Shown here piece by piece: positions 53,952 through 61,987 of a DNA stretch of 64,000 nt. The DNA comes from Dyadobacter jejuensis. Its GTDB lineage: Bacteria; Bacteroidota; Bacteroidia; Cytophagales; Spirosomataceae. A program made the position numbers and the translations under genes. The DNA lies in contig NZ_QGDT01000001.1 of the NCBI RefSeq assembly GCF_003149085.1, forward strand, positions 806,001 to 870,000, written 5' to 3'. Under the pieces are notes generated by a model. The model was given only the letters and a program-made list of their open reading frames with translations. It ran no database searches and was not told the origin of the DNA. Within the stretch, counting starts at the first letter, position 1. Every line of letters starts with the position of its first letter.

Positions 53952-54739
53952 AGCAACTGTAGGGATTGGTTCTTAAAAACGGCATAGTGCCTTTGGCTTA
54001 CCCATTCCCCAAGGTTAATGTACCGGCTGGTGTCGTTCACAGGGAGGTCGAGTACCAGGTGTCGATGACCAAACACATAGTAATCGTGATGTTGATGGTT
54101 TTCTACCTCCTTGCAATATTGTAGCAACCATTCCCGGTCCGCTCCCATAAACTTTTCCTCCCCTTTGTTGACGTTGGCTATTCGGCTACGCTTGGACCAC
54201 TCTTTGGCTATCCAGATGCCTACATCGGGGTGGACGAAGCGAAAAAGCCCCTGGAATAGCCGATTTTCGAACACTTTCTTAAGAAATTTGTAGGTATGAT
54301 CGCCCGGCCCTAAGCCGTCGCCGTGGCCTACCAATAGTGTTTTGGGGGGCTGGCTGGCCTCAATAATTTCAAAGGATACCGGATTGCGGTAAATAGTGGC
54401 CCCCAACTCCTCACTAAGATATCCCGACATCCACATATCATGGTTCCCTGTGAATATGATGAGCTCTATACCTTCATCGGCCATCTCCGCAAGTTTGCCT
54501 AGCAGCCTTATGGAGCCCTTTGGGACCGCCTGCCGGTATTCGAACCAGAAATCGAAAATATCACCGACCAAAAAAACGACCTGAGCGTCGGATCGGGTGC
54601 TTTCTAACCATTTTACGATCTTTTGTTCCCGCTCCCGGCTGGTGAGCAGGTCGGGTACGCCCAAATGATAATCGGAGGAAAAATAAAGTCGTTTGCCCTC
54701 CTTGAGTGTGATACTTTGCTTTTTGAAATGAAAATCCAT
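53933..54739 (-). CDS. lpxH: UDP-2,3-diacylglucosamine diphosphatase
   Basis: Start at 54739 (MDFHFKKQSITLKE) gives 268 residues. The calcineurin-type metallophosphatase motifs are complete: SDYHLG, GDIFDFWFEY, GNHDMW, GHGDGLG and a late GHRH. It cleaves UDP-diacylglucosamine to lipid X, the fourth lipid A step, complementing lpxD, lpxC and lpxA at 28-32 kb. Being outside that cluster is usual. Confidence 0.92.
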   Translation of the reverse strand: MDFHFKKQSITLKEGKRLYFSSDYHLGVPDLLTSREREQKIVKWLESTRSDAQVVFLVGDIFDFWFEYRQAVPKGSIRLLGKLAEMADEGIELIIFTGNHDMWMSGYLSEELGATIYRNPVSFEIIEASQPPKTLLVGHGDGLGPGDHTYKFLKKVFENRLFQGLFRFVHPDVGIWIAKEWSKRSRIANVNKGEEKFMGADREWLLQYCKEVENHQHHDYYVFGHRHLVLDLPVNDTSRYINLGEWVSQRHYAVFKNQSLQLLPYLAK

Positions 54740-54911
54740 GAATCGAATCGGTATGGTGCGCAATTTACAATCTTCTGATTAATCAGCCTAAAAGAACATA
54801 TCCGATTCAATTCGTGCCTGTTACTAAGTCGATATGGGAATGGGGGGCGAAATATTGTATTTTTATAGGTGTATTTTAAACTGAAATCCAATTTTGTAAC
54901 GATTCAACAAC

Positions 54912-56279
54912 ATGAAAAATCCAACACTATTATTGATAATGATATTATGTGCGGGTATGAGCGCGCATGCTCAGATAAGAATCAATGACCCGGGAAAGGT
55001 AGTAGAACGCCAAGCCGAAAACCGGGCCAATAGGAAGATAGACCAGGCGGTTGATAAGGGATTTGATAAAATAGAGGAGGGCATAGGAAGCTTGTTTAAA
55101 AAGAAAGATAAAAAGAGTAAGAACGACGGCGAAAGTCAGACGGAGCAGACAGATTCGGAAACCAACACGGGGGCGGCATCGGCCGCTAGCTCCGGAGATG
55201 CGGCCCCAGGAACCATGCCCAAGCCAACTTTACAGTCCTATGGTAAATTTGACTTTATACCAGGAGAAAAGGTGGTAGCTATGGAAGATTTTTCGCAAGA
55301 TGCCGTGGGCGATTTTCCAGCCAAATGGAATACCAATTCGTCGGGGGAGATTGTAACCATAGAGGGCACCGAAGGGAAATGGCTTATGCTGGGGCCCGAC
55401 GGGGTGTTTTATCCGGAGTTTATCAAGAGCTTACCCGATAACTTTACCCTAGAGTTCGACCTGGCCTGTACTTCCGAAATGAGCTATTATACGGCGCGGT
55501 TAAGGACGGTAATTGCACAGGTTGCTAGCCCTATGGAAGAGTTTGGCCACTGGGGGACCTATAACGGATATAAGAAGGACGCCGTAGAGGTAGGGTTGCA
55601 CCCTAAAGATGCGGGTGGAGATCAAGGAAATACGGCCTTTGTAGTGTTTGGTGGACAAGCCGGCCAGGAGTTTATGCAAAACGAAAAGAGCTTCCCCGCT
55701 TTTCATGTTCCCGACCATAACCTGGTGAAGGTATCTATTTGGAGGCAGAAAACCCGCCTTCGACTGTATGTCGACGATTATAAGGTATGGGATTTGCCGA
55801 GGGCTTTCGTTCCTGAAACCAAATATAATTTCATTGCCTTTGCCAACGGAGGGTACTCGGTGGAGTCGGATCGGTATTTTATTTCTAATATCCGCCTGGC
55901 AGTAGGGGCTCCTGATACCCGTAGTAAGCTGATCACCGAAGGGAAGTTCTCGACCACCGGGATACTCTTCGATGTAAATTCGGCTAATATTAAGGCGGAG
56001 TCGTATGGGGTGCTTAAAGATATTGCTGGAGTTTTGAAAGAAAATGCAGCAGTGAAAGTGAAAATCATAGGCCACACCGACTCCGATGGCGACGATGCCA
56101 ACAATTTGGCGTTGTCCAAAAAACGGGCTGAGTCGGTCAAAGAGGCTTTGGCGGCCGATTTTGGTATCGATAAGGCACGGATGGAGACCGATGGCAAGGG
56201 AGAGTCGGAGCCCGCTTCGCCCAATACTACCTCAGAGGGCAAGGCCAATAACCGCCGGGTAGAGTTTATAAAGCTATAG
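54912..56279 (+). CDS. OmpA-family protein with coiled N terminus
   Basis: This 455-residue secreted protein has a signal peptide (MKNPTLLLIMILCAGMSAHAQ), then a charged low-complexity region (about 25-100). A domain resembling a concanavalin-like beta sandwich follows at about 110-330, and a C-terminal OmpA peptidoglycan-binding domain at about 345-455 (GILFDVNSANIK, IIGHTDSDGDDANN, NRRVEFIKL). It is probably anchored to the cell wall. The beta-sandwich assignment is by eye. A second secreted protein follows 42 bp later. Confidence 0.87.
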   Translation: MKNPTLLLIMILCAGMSAHAQIRINDPGKVVERQAENRANRKIDQAVDKGFDKIEEGIGSLFKKKDKKSKNDGESQTEQTDSETNTGAASAASSGDAAPGTMPKPTLQSYGKFDFIPGEKVVAMEDFSQDAVGDFPAKWNTNSSGEIVTIEGTEGKWLMLGPDGVFYPEFIKSLPDNFTLEFDLACTSEMSYYTARLRTVIAQVASPMEEFGHWGTYNGYKKDAVEVGLHPKDAGGDQGNTAFVVFGGQAGQEFMQNEKSFPAFHVPDHNLVKVSIWRQKTRLRLYVDDYKVWDLPRAFVPETKYNFIAFANGGYSVESDRYFISNIRLAVGAPDTRSKLITEGKFSTTGILFDVNSANIKAESYGVLKDIAGVLKENAAVKVKIIGHTDSDGDDANNLALSKKRAESVKEALAADFGIDKARMETDGKGESEPASPNTTSEGKANNRRVEFIKL

Positions 56280-56321
56280 AGGATTTCAGGAAAATGACCA
56301 ACTTTGTAGCTTCATATATCG

Positions 56322-57074
56322 ATGATGTTTTCTATGATCAAAACAAAGTTCATTTTTTTGTTCGCCATCTGGCTAGGCATCATGCCAGGCCTGATGGCGC
56401 AACCTTCCGAAAAATTGGGGACCGATACCAAGCGATCCCAGCTATGGAAACCGGAACGGGGGCAGTATTATTTTAGCCATAAATTGGTCTTCGATTTTGA
56501 ACAAAAAATGGAAGGGCAAAAAGGAACCGTGGAAGTGTACCTAGACCCCAAAACGGGCACGCTAGGCTTCGTCAAATCGAGCTCATTTGGAGGTACGGCC
56601 CCAGAATTCGATTTTATACTGGCCTTTCCCAACGGAACGTATGTGTCCTGTGGGGTCGATGAGGGTGGGAAAAAATACCGTGTAAAGCAATTGGTGGAGG
56701 AGGTGACTCCCGATACAGAAACCGCCCAGCAAAAAAAAGCCGATTTTGAGGCTTTCTGTACGCCTAGCGGCAGCAATAGACTCGTGTATGGCTGGCCTTC
56801 GGAAGAGTATGTGAGAGCATACCCAAGGTCCGAAACCACCGATCAGCTATGGCTAGCCACTACTCCCTTCAAAATTGCCCAGCTCTATGGCTTTGAGCTG
56901 ATGGAAGGTACGGCGAGCTTGCCGATATCTTTCGATTTTATTGATTTGCTGGGCTCCAACCAGTTGCTTACCTCTTACGAGTCGAAGGAGGTGGTGATCA
57001 GGCTAAGGGAAATGGTGGCTCATCCGCTTACCCTGCAGACAACCCCCTATCGCGAATTGAAACTAGCCGATTGA
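56322..57074 (+). CDS. Secreted protein of unknown function
   Basis: This 250-residue protein has a signal peptide (FLFAIWLGIMPGLMAQ) and no domain I can name. Start ATG 56322 is used; ATG 56334 (MIKTKFIF) is also possible. The region around residue 30-110 has tracts of beta strand (KGTVEVYLDPKTGTLGFV). It lies 42 bp after the OmpA-family gene and may form an operon with it. Confidence 0.75.
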   Translation: MMFSMIKTKFIFLFAIWLGIMPGLMAQPSEKLGTDTKRSQLWKPERGQYYFSHKLVFDFEQKMEGQKGTVEVYLDPKTGTLGFVKSSSFGGTAPEFDFILAFPNGTYVSCGVDEGGKKYRVKQLVEEVTPDTETAQQKKADFEAFCTPSGSNRLVYGWPSEEYVRAYPRSETTDQLWLATTPFKIAQLYGFELMEGTASLPISFDFIDLLGSNQLLTSYESKEVVIRLREMVAHPLTLQTTPYRELKLAD

Positions 57075-57098
57075 TGCCTTTGGCAGGATGTACTAAAT

Positions 57099-57147
57099 AC
57101 TTAGGGAGCGAACGGGTAGGCAAAGCCGGCCCGTTCGCTCCCTAAGT
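57099..57147. terminator. Bidirectional terminator with 18-bp perfect stem
   Basis: acttagggagcgaacggg and cccgttcgctccctaagt pair perfectly around a 13-base loop, between two convergent genes. Confidence 0.85.
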
Positions 57148-57156
57148 GGATAAGGG

Positions 57157-57675
57157 CTACTGGTTGTCCTCCGAAGTGGGGGTGGACCGCTCCGCTAGCA
57201 CTTCCGACAGTGGTCTTAGATTGGCAGGAATCTCCTCTTCTTGCTCTTCGTCGGCCGAGTAAGGGAATACATCCAATATCGGCGTTAAGTTAATGTCTGT
57301 TATTTCGTAGGGAATCAACATGGTCTTGAGGCTGTCGGTCATACGCTCCAAGGCCTGGTGAATGCCGTCGGCGTTGATTAGCATATAGTTGACGACCTTT
57401 TTTTCTTTCCCGCTTCTTTCATCGACTGAGAAATAGATGACCTTCACCTTAAACCATTGCTCTCCCGTTTCGTAGGTAAACAAATCGGCCAGGCGCATTT
57501 TAGAGATGCTCATGACAGAAAAGTCGCTGGCACCAGTCACGATTTGGCTGTAAAGCCTGGCCTCGGATTCGGTATACGACACCGCATCCACCAAATAGGC
57601 TTCATTGGTGGTCTTCAAACTTCCTGCCTCATCTTCCTTTTGATATCGAATCTTCCCTAAATACCAACTTGCCAT
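57157..57675 (-). CDS. DUF4494 family protein
   Basis: Start at 57675 (MASWYLGKIRYQKEDEAG) gives 172 residues, cutting off an upstream non-homologous stretch. The pattern LVDAVSYTESEARLYSQI and VKVIYFSVDERSGKEKKVVNYML matches DUF4494, a Bacteroidota-restricted family. The C-terminal tail is acidic. The function is unknown; such genes are often near DNA-replication or repair genes, but nothing here tests it. Confidence 0.82.
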   Translation of the reverse strand: MASWYLGKIRYQKEDEAGSLKTTNEAYLVDAVSYTESEARLYSQIVTGASDFSVMSISKMRLADLFTYETGEQWFKVKVIYFSVDERSGKEKKVVNYMLINADGIHQALERMTDSLKTMLIPYEITDINLTPILDVFPYSADEEQEEEIPANLRPLSEVLAERSTPTSEDNQ

Positions 57676-57861
57676 CCTGTTATTTTTGATATGAGTGTTA
57701 AAAATGCAAAGGTATATCCTTCTACCTAGGCTTGCAAACGGTTTGGGGGTGGAGTGGGCAAATCGACGGGCTAAAAAGAAAGGGATTAAATGGAACAATC
57801 TGGATATCCGTTATGCGTTGTGCACTGGACTTTTTATCTTGCGCAAATTTTAAAGATCAAC

Positions 57862-58497
57862 ATGAAAAAAACACTATACATCGTGGCTGTTTTGGCCGTA
57901 GTAAGCTTACTGTCTGCCTGTGGCGTGAGTAAGCAGGTATCCGAAGCGAAGACCTTTGGAGAATGTAAATATGACCTGGCTTCTATCGACAGCGTATACC
58001 TGGCCGGAATAAGCATACAGGAGTTCAGGGATATCAAAAGTATTAGCGATTTCGATCTGGCCAAATATCCTAAATTAGGCCTGGCATTGTTGCGGAAAGA
58101 TATACCCCTTAACCTGCGGGTAAATCTGGACATCACCAACCCCACTCGGAAAAGGGCCGCTGTTAACCAGATTGAATACAAGGTGCTTTTGTCCAAAAAT
58201 GAGATTTTTAATGGCTACTTAAGCCGGCTTATCGAGGTGATGCCCGGTACGGGAAGCACGCGTGTGCCTATTCAGCTCAAAGCCAACGTGTATGACCTGG
58301 TTAGTAATAATGAAACCCGCGACGAATTAATCAATATGATATCGGCCTTGAGCGGTAAAAAAGATACCGATCCCACCAAATTTGTAGTAAAAGTGAAGCC
58401 TACCCTCGACTTAGCCGGGAAAAGCCTGAACTACCCTGGGTATATTACCTTTGAGAAGGCCATTACCGCCGAGATGATAACAGGGGTGTCAAAATAA
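57862..58497 (+). CDS. LEA type 2-domain lipoprotein
   Basis: From ATG 57862 (MKKTLYIVAVLAVVSLLSACG) the product has 211 residues and a lipobox LLSAC. The mature part has the LEA14-like beta pattern (NLRVNLDITNPTRKRAAVNQIEYKVL, VRVPIQLKANV-like strand), as in the small LEA2/WHy lipoproteins of Bacteroidota. Its role is unknown; LEA2 proteins are often linked to desiccation tolerance elsewhere, which does not prove it here. Confidence 0.82.
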   Translation: MKKTLYIVAVLAVVSLLSACGVSKQVSEAKTFGECKYDLASIDSVYLAGISIQEFRDIKSISDFDLAKYPKLGLALLRKDIPLNLRVNLDITNPTRKRAAVNQIEYKVLLSKNEIFNGYLSRLIEVMPGTGSTRVPIQLKANVYDLVSNNETRDELINMISALSGKKDTDPTKFVVKVKPTLDLAGKSLNYPGYITFEKAITAEMITGVSK

Positions 58498-58644
58498 CCG
58501 TAGCAAAATTCGATTTCGATCGGCGACCTGGCTTTTAGGAAAGTATTTGGCACGCTGCATCCCTATTGACTTACCAGTAACAGAATCCTATATGCCTTCG
58601 GAATGGTTTTACATCTGAGGGCATTTTGGTTGCTAAACAACCGT

Positions 58645-60468
58645 ATGACGATACCAGATATTTTTATGAACAATCCGTATTTTCCGCAGTATGTGGAACT
58701 AGTTATTCTTTTGGTAGGAATGTTTGGCCTAAGTTTTGTGGTCCCTTCGCTTCGTTCCTTACGGACAGCCGCCGGGGTATCTCTTATCTTTCTACCGATC
58801 GTTTACTTTTTTGCTCTGTTAGTAACTTACGTTAGTCCGGTTCCCTTTACCGACGATTATAATTTGTTTGAAACCATATCCAAGCTCCATCGCGCCCAGG
58901 ATTTGGCCAGCTTTTGTAGTGCCTTGTTCGAGCAGGTCAATCAGCACCGTTTTGCCTTCGAACGGCTGGTGATGCTGGCTATGTATTACAGCACCGGAAC
59001 CGTAAGTGTGCCCGTATTGGTTTTTATTGGCAACCTGTTTATGCTGGGCGTTTTGCTGTTGATTTATCTTATCTTCAAGTCGGAGCGTATCCATTGGCAT
59101 TATTTCATACCGGTGCCTTATATGTTGTTTAATCTGGTATACAGTGAAAACGCGTATTGGGGGATAGCCGCCATACAGAATACCCCGTTAATTTTTATGG
59201 CATTCTTGTCGGTGTATGGCCTGAGCCGCTCGGGCCGAGGCGGATGGTTCCTCGGCTTTTTTGCCGCCTTGGTTACCACTTTTATCAGTGGTAGTGGCTT
59301 GCTGACTTGGATCATTGGGGCTCTGTTTTTGGCATTTAAAAGGAAATATAAACGACTGGTAGTGTGGGTGATGCTGACTATAGCCGTGGTTATTTTTTAC
59401 TTTACCTACGATTATACCATCATTCAGTCCGATAACGAAAGTGTATTAAGGCATCCTTTCTACAACCTGCTATTACTATGGGGTTTTTGGGGCAACGCCC
59501 TGTATCTGAATGTCCCGCATCCCTTGGTCAATTATTTCCATGCCGATATGGTTTGGTGTGCAGTATTAGGATTCGTTTTTACCATCATTCTGCTTTTCTG
59601 GCTGCTTCGGATCGTCACCATGCCCAAGCTTACCTGGACGTTTTGGTTCCTATTAGGAGCCGCTATGTTTATCATGGGGACTGGAGCGATGTTCGTCATT
59701 AGCCGTCCTTCAGGAGGCTTTTTTATGTATGGAGGTGCCATATTCTCTAGACGTTATATGATATTCGGAGTGGTATTGCTCGCTCTGATGTATACCTGTG
59801 TGTTGGTCATGCTAAAAAAATCGCCAAGAGGGTTACTCGTCTCTGGTGTTTTGAGTTTTTTGGGGGTAATTTCCTTACATTTTTGTAGCTACTACCTCAC
59901 GCTGGTCGACTTACGGCAGTCGTACGAATCTTTGGCCCTCGATGGCTATTATTGGCGCGAGTATAATACCTTCCTCACCCAGGGAGATAAATATGGGGAT
60001 GTGCCCTTCTGGAATCATCCTACGCGTATGAAACAACTCATGGAGGCCATCTCTGAGGACGGGATCAGCAAGGTGAACGTTGCTCCGTCAGCCGAAAATT
60101 TCTTGAATTTTGCGAAGCATAATACGGCGCAAAGACCCTTTTTAGGGGAATTTAAAGTCCGTTCGGAGGTTCGGACCGATTGGACCAACCTAGCCTCCGA
60201 TTTCTTAACCTTGGAGGCGAGTCCACTGGGAGCAGAGCAGGTGAAATATTTTGTGCTTAAAGATAGCACCCATACCCTTCTGCTTCCTGCAGTTCCTAAG
60301 CCGCTCGATTGGTGGAGTATGTTTTTGCAAAACCGATATTATAGCGATACCTATCAATATGGGTTATATCGGATGAAACTACCCGCCAGTAATAGAAGCT
60401 ATGCCGTTTGGTTAGTAACCAACGACGATCAGTATTGGAACACCAACAAGTCCTTAAATATTCATTAA
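58645..60468 (+). CDS. Polytopic membrane protein with C-terminal extracytoplasmic domain
   Basis: From ATG 58645 the product has 607 residues. ATG 58666 (MNNPYFPQYVELV) or ATG 58603 are possible. About eleven hydrophobic helices fill residues 15-410, and the last 200 residues are soluble and mixed. Motif-like segments such as PFTDDY in the first loop after helix 2, and HWHYFIPVPYML, recall membrane glycosyltransferases of the GT-C type, in which an Asp-rich first loop is catalytic. I do not assign an enzyme class. It is not obviously linked to the neighbours. Confidence 0.7.
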   Translation: MTIPDIFMNNPYFPQYVELVILLVGMFGLSFVVPSLRSLRTAAGVSLIFLPIVYFFALLVTYVSPVPFTDDYNLFETISKLHRAQDLASFCSALFEQVNQHRFAFERLVMLAMYYSTGTVSVPVLVFIGNLFMLGVLLLIYLIFKSERIHWHYFIPVPYMLFNLVYSENAYWGIAAIQNTPLIFMAFLSVYGLSRSGRGGWFLGFFAALVTTFISGSGLLTWIIGALFLAFKRKYKRLVVWVMLTIAVVIFYFTYDYTIIQSDNESVLRHPFYNLLLLWGFWGNALYLNVPHPLVNYFHADMVWCAVLGFVFTIILLFWLLRIVTMPKLTWTFWFLLGAAMFIMGTGAMFVISRPSGGFFMYGGAIFSRRYMIFGVVLLALMYTCVLVMLKKSPRGLLVSGVLSFLGVISLHFCSYYLTLVDLRQSYESLALDGYYWREYNTFLTQGDKYGDVPFWNHPTRMKQLMEAISEDGISKVNVAPSAENFLNFAKHNTAQRPFLGEFKVRSEVRTDWTNLASDFLTLEASPLGAEQVKYFVLKDSTHTLLLPAVPKPLDWWSMFLQNRYYSDTYQYGLYRMKLPASNRSYAVWLVTNDDQYWNTNKSLNIH

Positions 60469-60488
60469 AAATAACGATTCGAAGAATC

Positions 60489-61262
60489 ATGGAAATACTT
60501 ACCTATAATGTCAATGGCATTAGAGCAGCCATAAAAAACGGATTGATAGACTGGTTGAGTCAGCACAATTTCGATATTTTATGTTTTCAGGAAGTGAAAG
60601 CTACTCCCGACCAGGTCGATCTTAGCCCATTCGAAGCTTTGGGCTACAAGCTGGTGGGGTGGCATGCTGCCGAGAAAAAAGGATATAGTGGGGTAGCCAT
60701 CTTTTCGAGAATCCCAGCCGATTATATTTCTTCAGGGATGCAGATCCCCGTTTACGATAGTGAAGGACGCATTTTACGGGCCGACTTTGGAGATGTTACC
60801 CTGTTGAATTGTTATTTTCCATCGGGTACGACCGGGGATATCCGCCAAACCCTTAAAATGAAGTTTTTAGCCGATTTTTTGATCTGGGTAGAAGCGCTGA
60901 AGAAGGAACGCCCCAATGTCGTAATCTGTGGGGACTATAATATCGCACATACCGAAATGGATATTCATAATCCCAAGGGCAATCAAAAGTCGTCGGGGTT
61001 CTTGCCCGAAGAGCGGGAGTGGATGACCCAATGGTTCGCCGCCGGAAACATTGATACCTTCAGGCATGTAAATCCTGAACTCGTCCAATACAGCTGGTGG
61101 ACCTACCGGGCAGGAGCCAGGGCCAACAACAAAGGGTGGCGTATTGACTATATATCCGTTTCAGAGCCATTGAAGGGGCGTATTCTGGGTAGCCGGCAGT
61201 TTAACGACGCTGTTCATTCCGACCATTGTCCGGTATGGCTCGACCTCCAATTCCCTTCCTAA
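60489..61262 (+). CDS. xth: Exodeoxyribonuclease III
   Basis: Start at 60489 (MEILTYNVNGIRAAI) gives 257 residues. The AP endonuclease motifs are present: NVNGIRAA, FQEVKA, GDYNIAH, RIDYIS and HSDHCPV with the catalytic His. It removes AP sites and 3' blocks in base excision repair. It starts 20 bp after the preceding membrane gene. Confidence 0.94.
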   Translation: MEILTYNVNGIRAAIKNGLIDWLSQHNFDILCFQEVKATPDQVDLSPFEALGYKLVGWHAAEKKGYSGVAIFSRIPADYISSGMQIPVYDSEGRILRADFGDVTLLNCYFPSGTTGDIRQTLKMKFLADFLIWVEALKKERPNVVICGDYNIAHTEMDIHNPKGNQKSSGFLPEEREWMTQWFAAGNIDTFRHVNPELVQYSWWTYRAGARANNKGWRIDYISVSEPLKGRILGSRQFNDAVHSDHCPVWLDLQFPS

Positions 61263-61308
61263 AGAAACGTATCTGGCTACTTAATACCCAAGCTTAAACC
61301 ATCGAGAT

Positions 61309-61899
61309 TTGTACCGTTATTTTTTAATATATAAGCCTTTTGGTATGTTGTCGCAGTTCACTAAGGAGGGCGAGCACCCCACCCTGGCCGACTTGGAGTA
61401 CGAATTTGACAAAGATATATATCCCGTGGGTAGGCTCGATGCTGACAGCGAGGGAATGTTGCTACTGACCAACGACAATTTTCTAAAGACAAAGCTTCTC
61501 GATCCCAAAAACAAACATTCTAAAACCTACTATAGCCAAGTGGAGGGGGATATTGATGAGCCGGCATGCGTAATGCTTAGGAAAGGGGTGTCTATTTCGA
61601 TAAACGGAAAGCGTTATAAGACCCTACCCGCCGGAGCCGAACTCCTACCAGAGCCCACACTTCCTGAGCGAAACCCACCTGTACGCTTCCGAAAAAACAT
61701 ACCGACCTCCTGGGTCGCATTAACGCTACATGAGGGCAAAAACCGTCAGGTGCGTAAGATGACCGCCGCCGTAGGCTTCCCTACGCTTCGTCTAGTACGC
61801 TGGTCCATAGGGGCTATACGGCTGTCGGACTTTGACCTGCTCCTGCCCGGAATGGTCGTGGAGCTTCGTAAAGCCGATATTGCCGCTTTGTATCGCTGA
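61309..61899 (+). CDS. Pseudouridine synthase, RluE/RsuA-like
   Basis: This 196-residue protein starts at TTG 61309 (MYRYFLIYKPFGMLSQF), which fits the family N terminus; no ATG is in frame nearby. The catalytic Asp lies in GRLDADSEGMLLLTND, and KNRQVRKMTAAVGFPTLRLVR is the usual C-terminal part. No S4 domain is present, as in RluE-type enzymes that modify 23S rRNA. Which uridine it modifies is not certain. Confidence 0.88.
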   Translation: MYRYFLIYKPFGMLSQFTKEGEHPTLADLEYEFDKDIYPVGRLDADSEGMLLLTNDNFLKTKLLDPKNKHSKTYYSQVEGDIDEPACVMLRKGVSISINGKRYKTLPAGAELLPEPTLPERNPPVRFRKNIPTSWVALTLHEGKNRQVRKMTAAVGFPTLRLVRWSIGAIRLSDFDLLLPGMVVELRKADIAALYR

Positions 61900-61929
61900 C
61901 GATAATTTTGGGGTATTCCCTGCCAAATC

Positions 61930-61959
61930 TTGCCAAACCAGATAGAAGAGTTAATTTTG
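61930..61959 (+). promoter_or_regulatory. Promoter of mutS
   Basis: TTG (61930-61932), a 19-base spacer and TAATTTTG (61952-61959) match the Bacteroidota -33/-7 consensus exactly, 29 bp before the mutS start. Confidence 0.75.
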
Positions 61960-61987
61960 TGGTTACACAATTTCAAAATAAGATTCA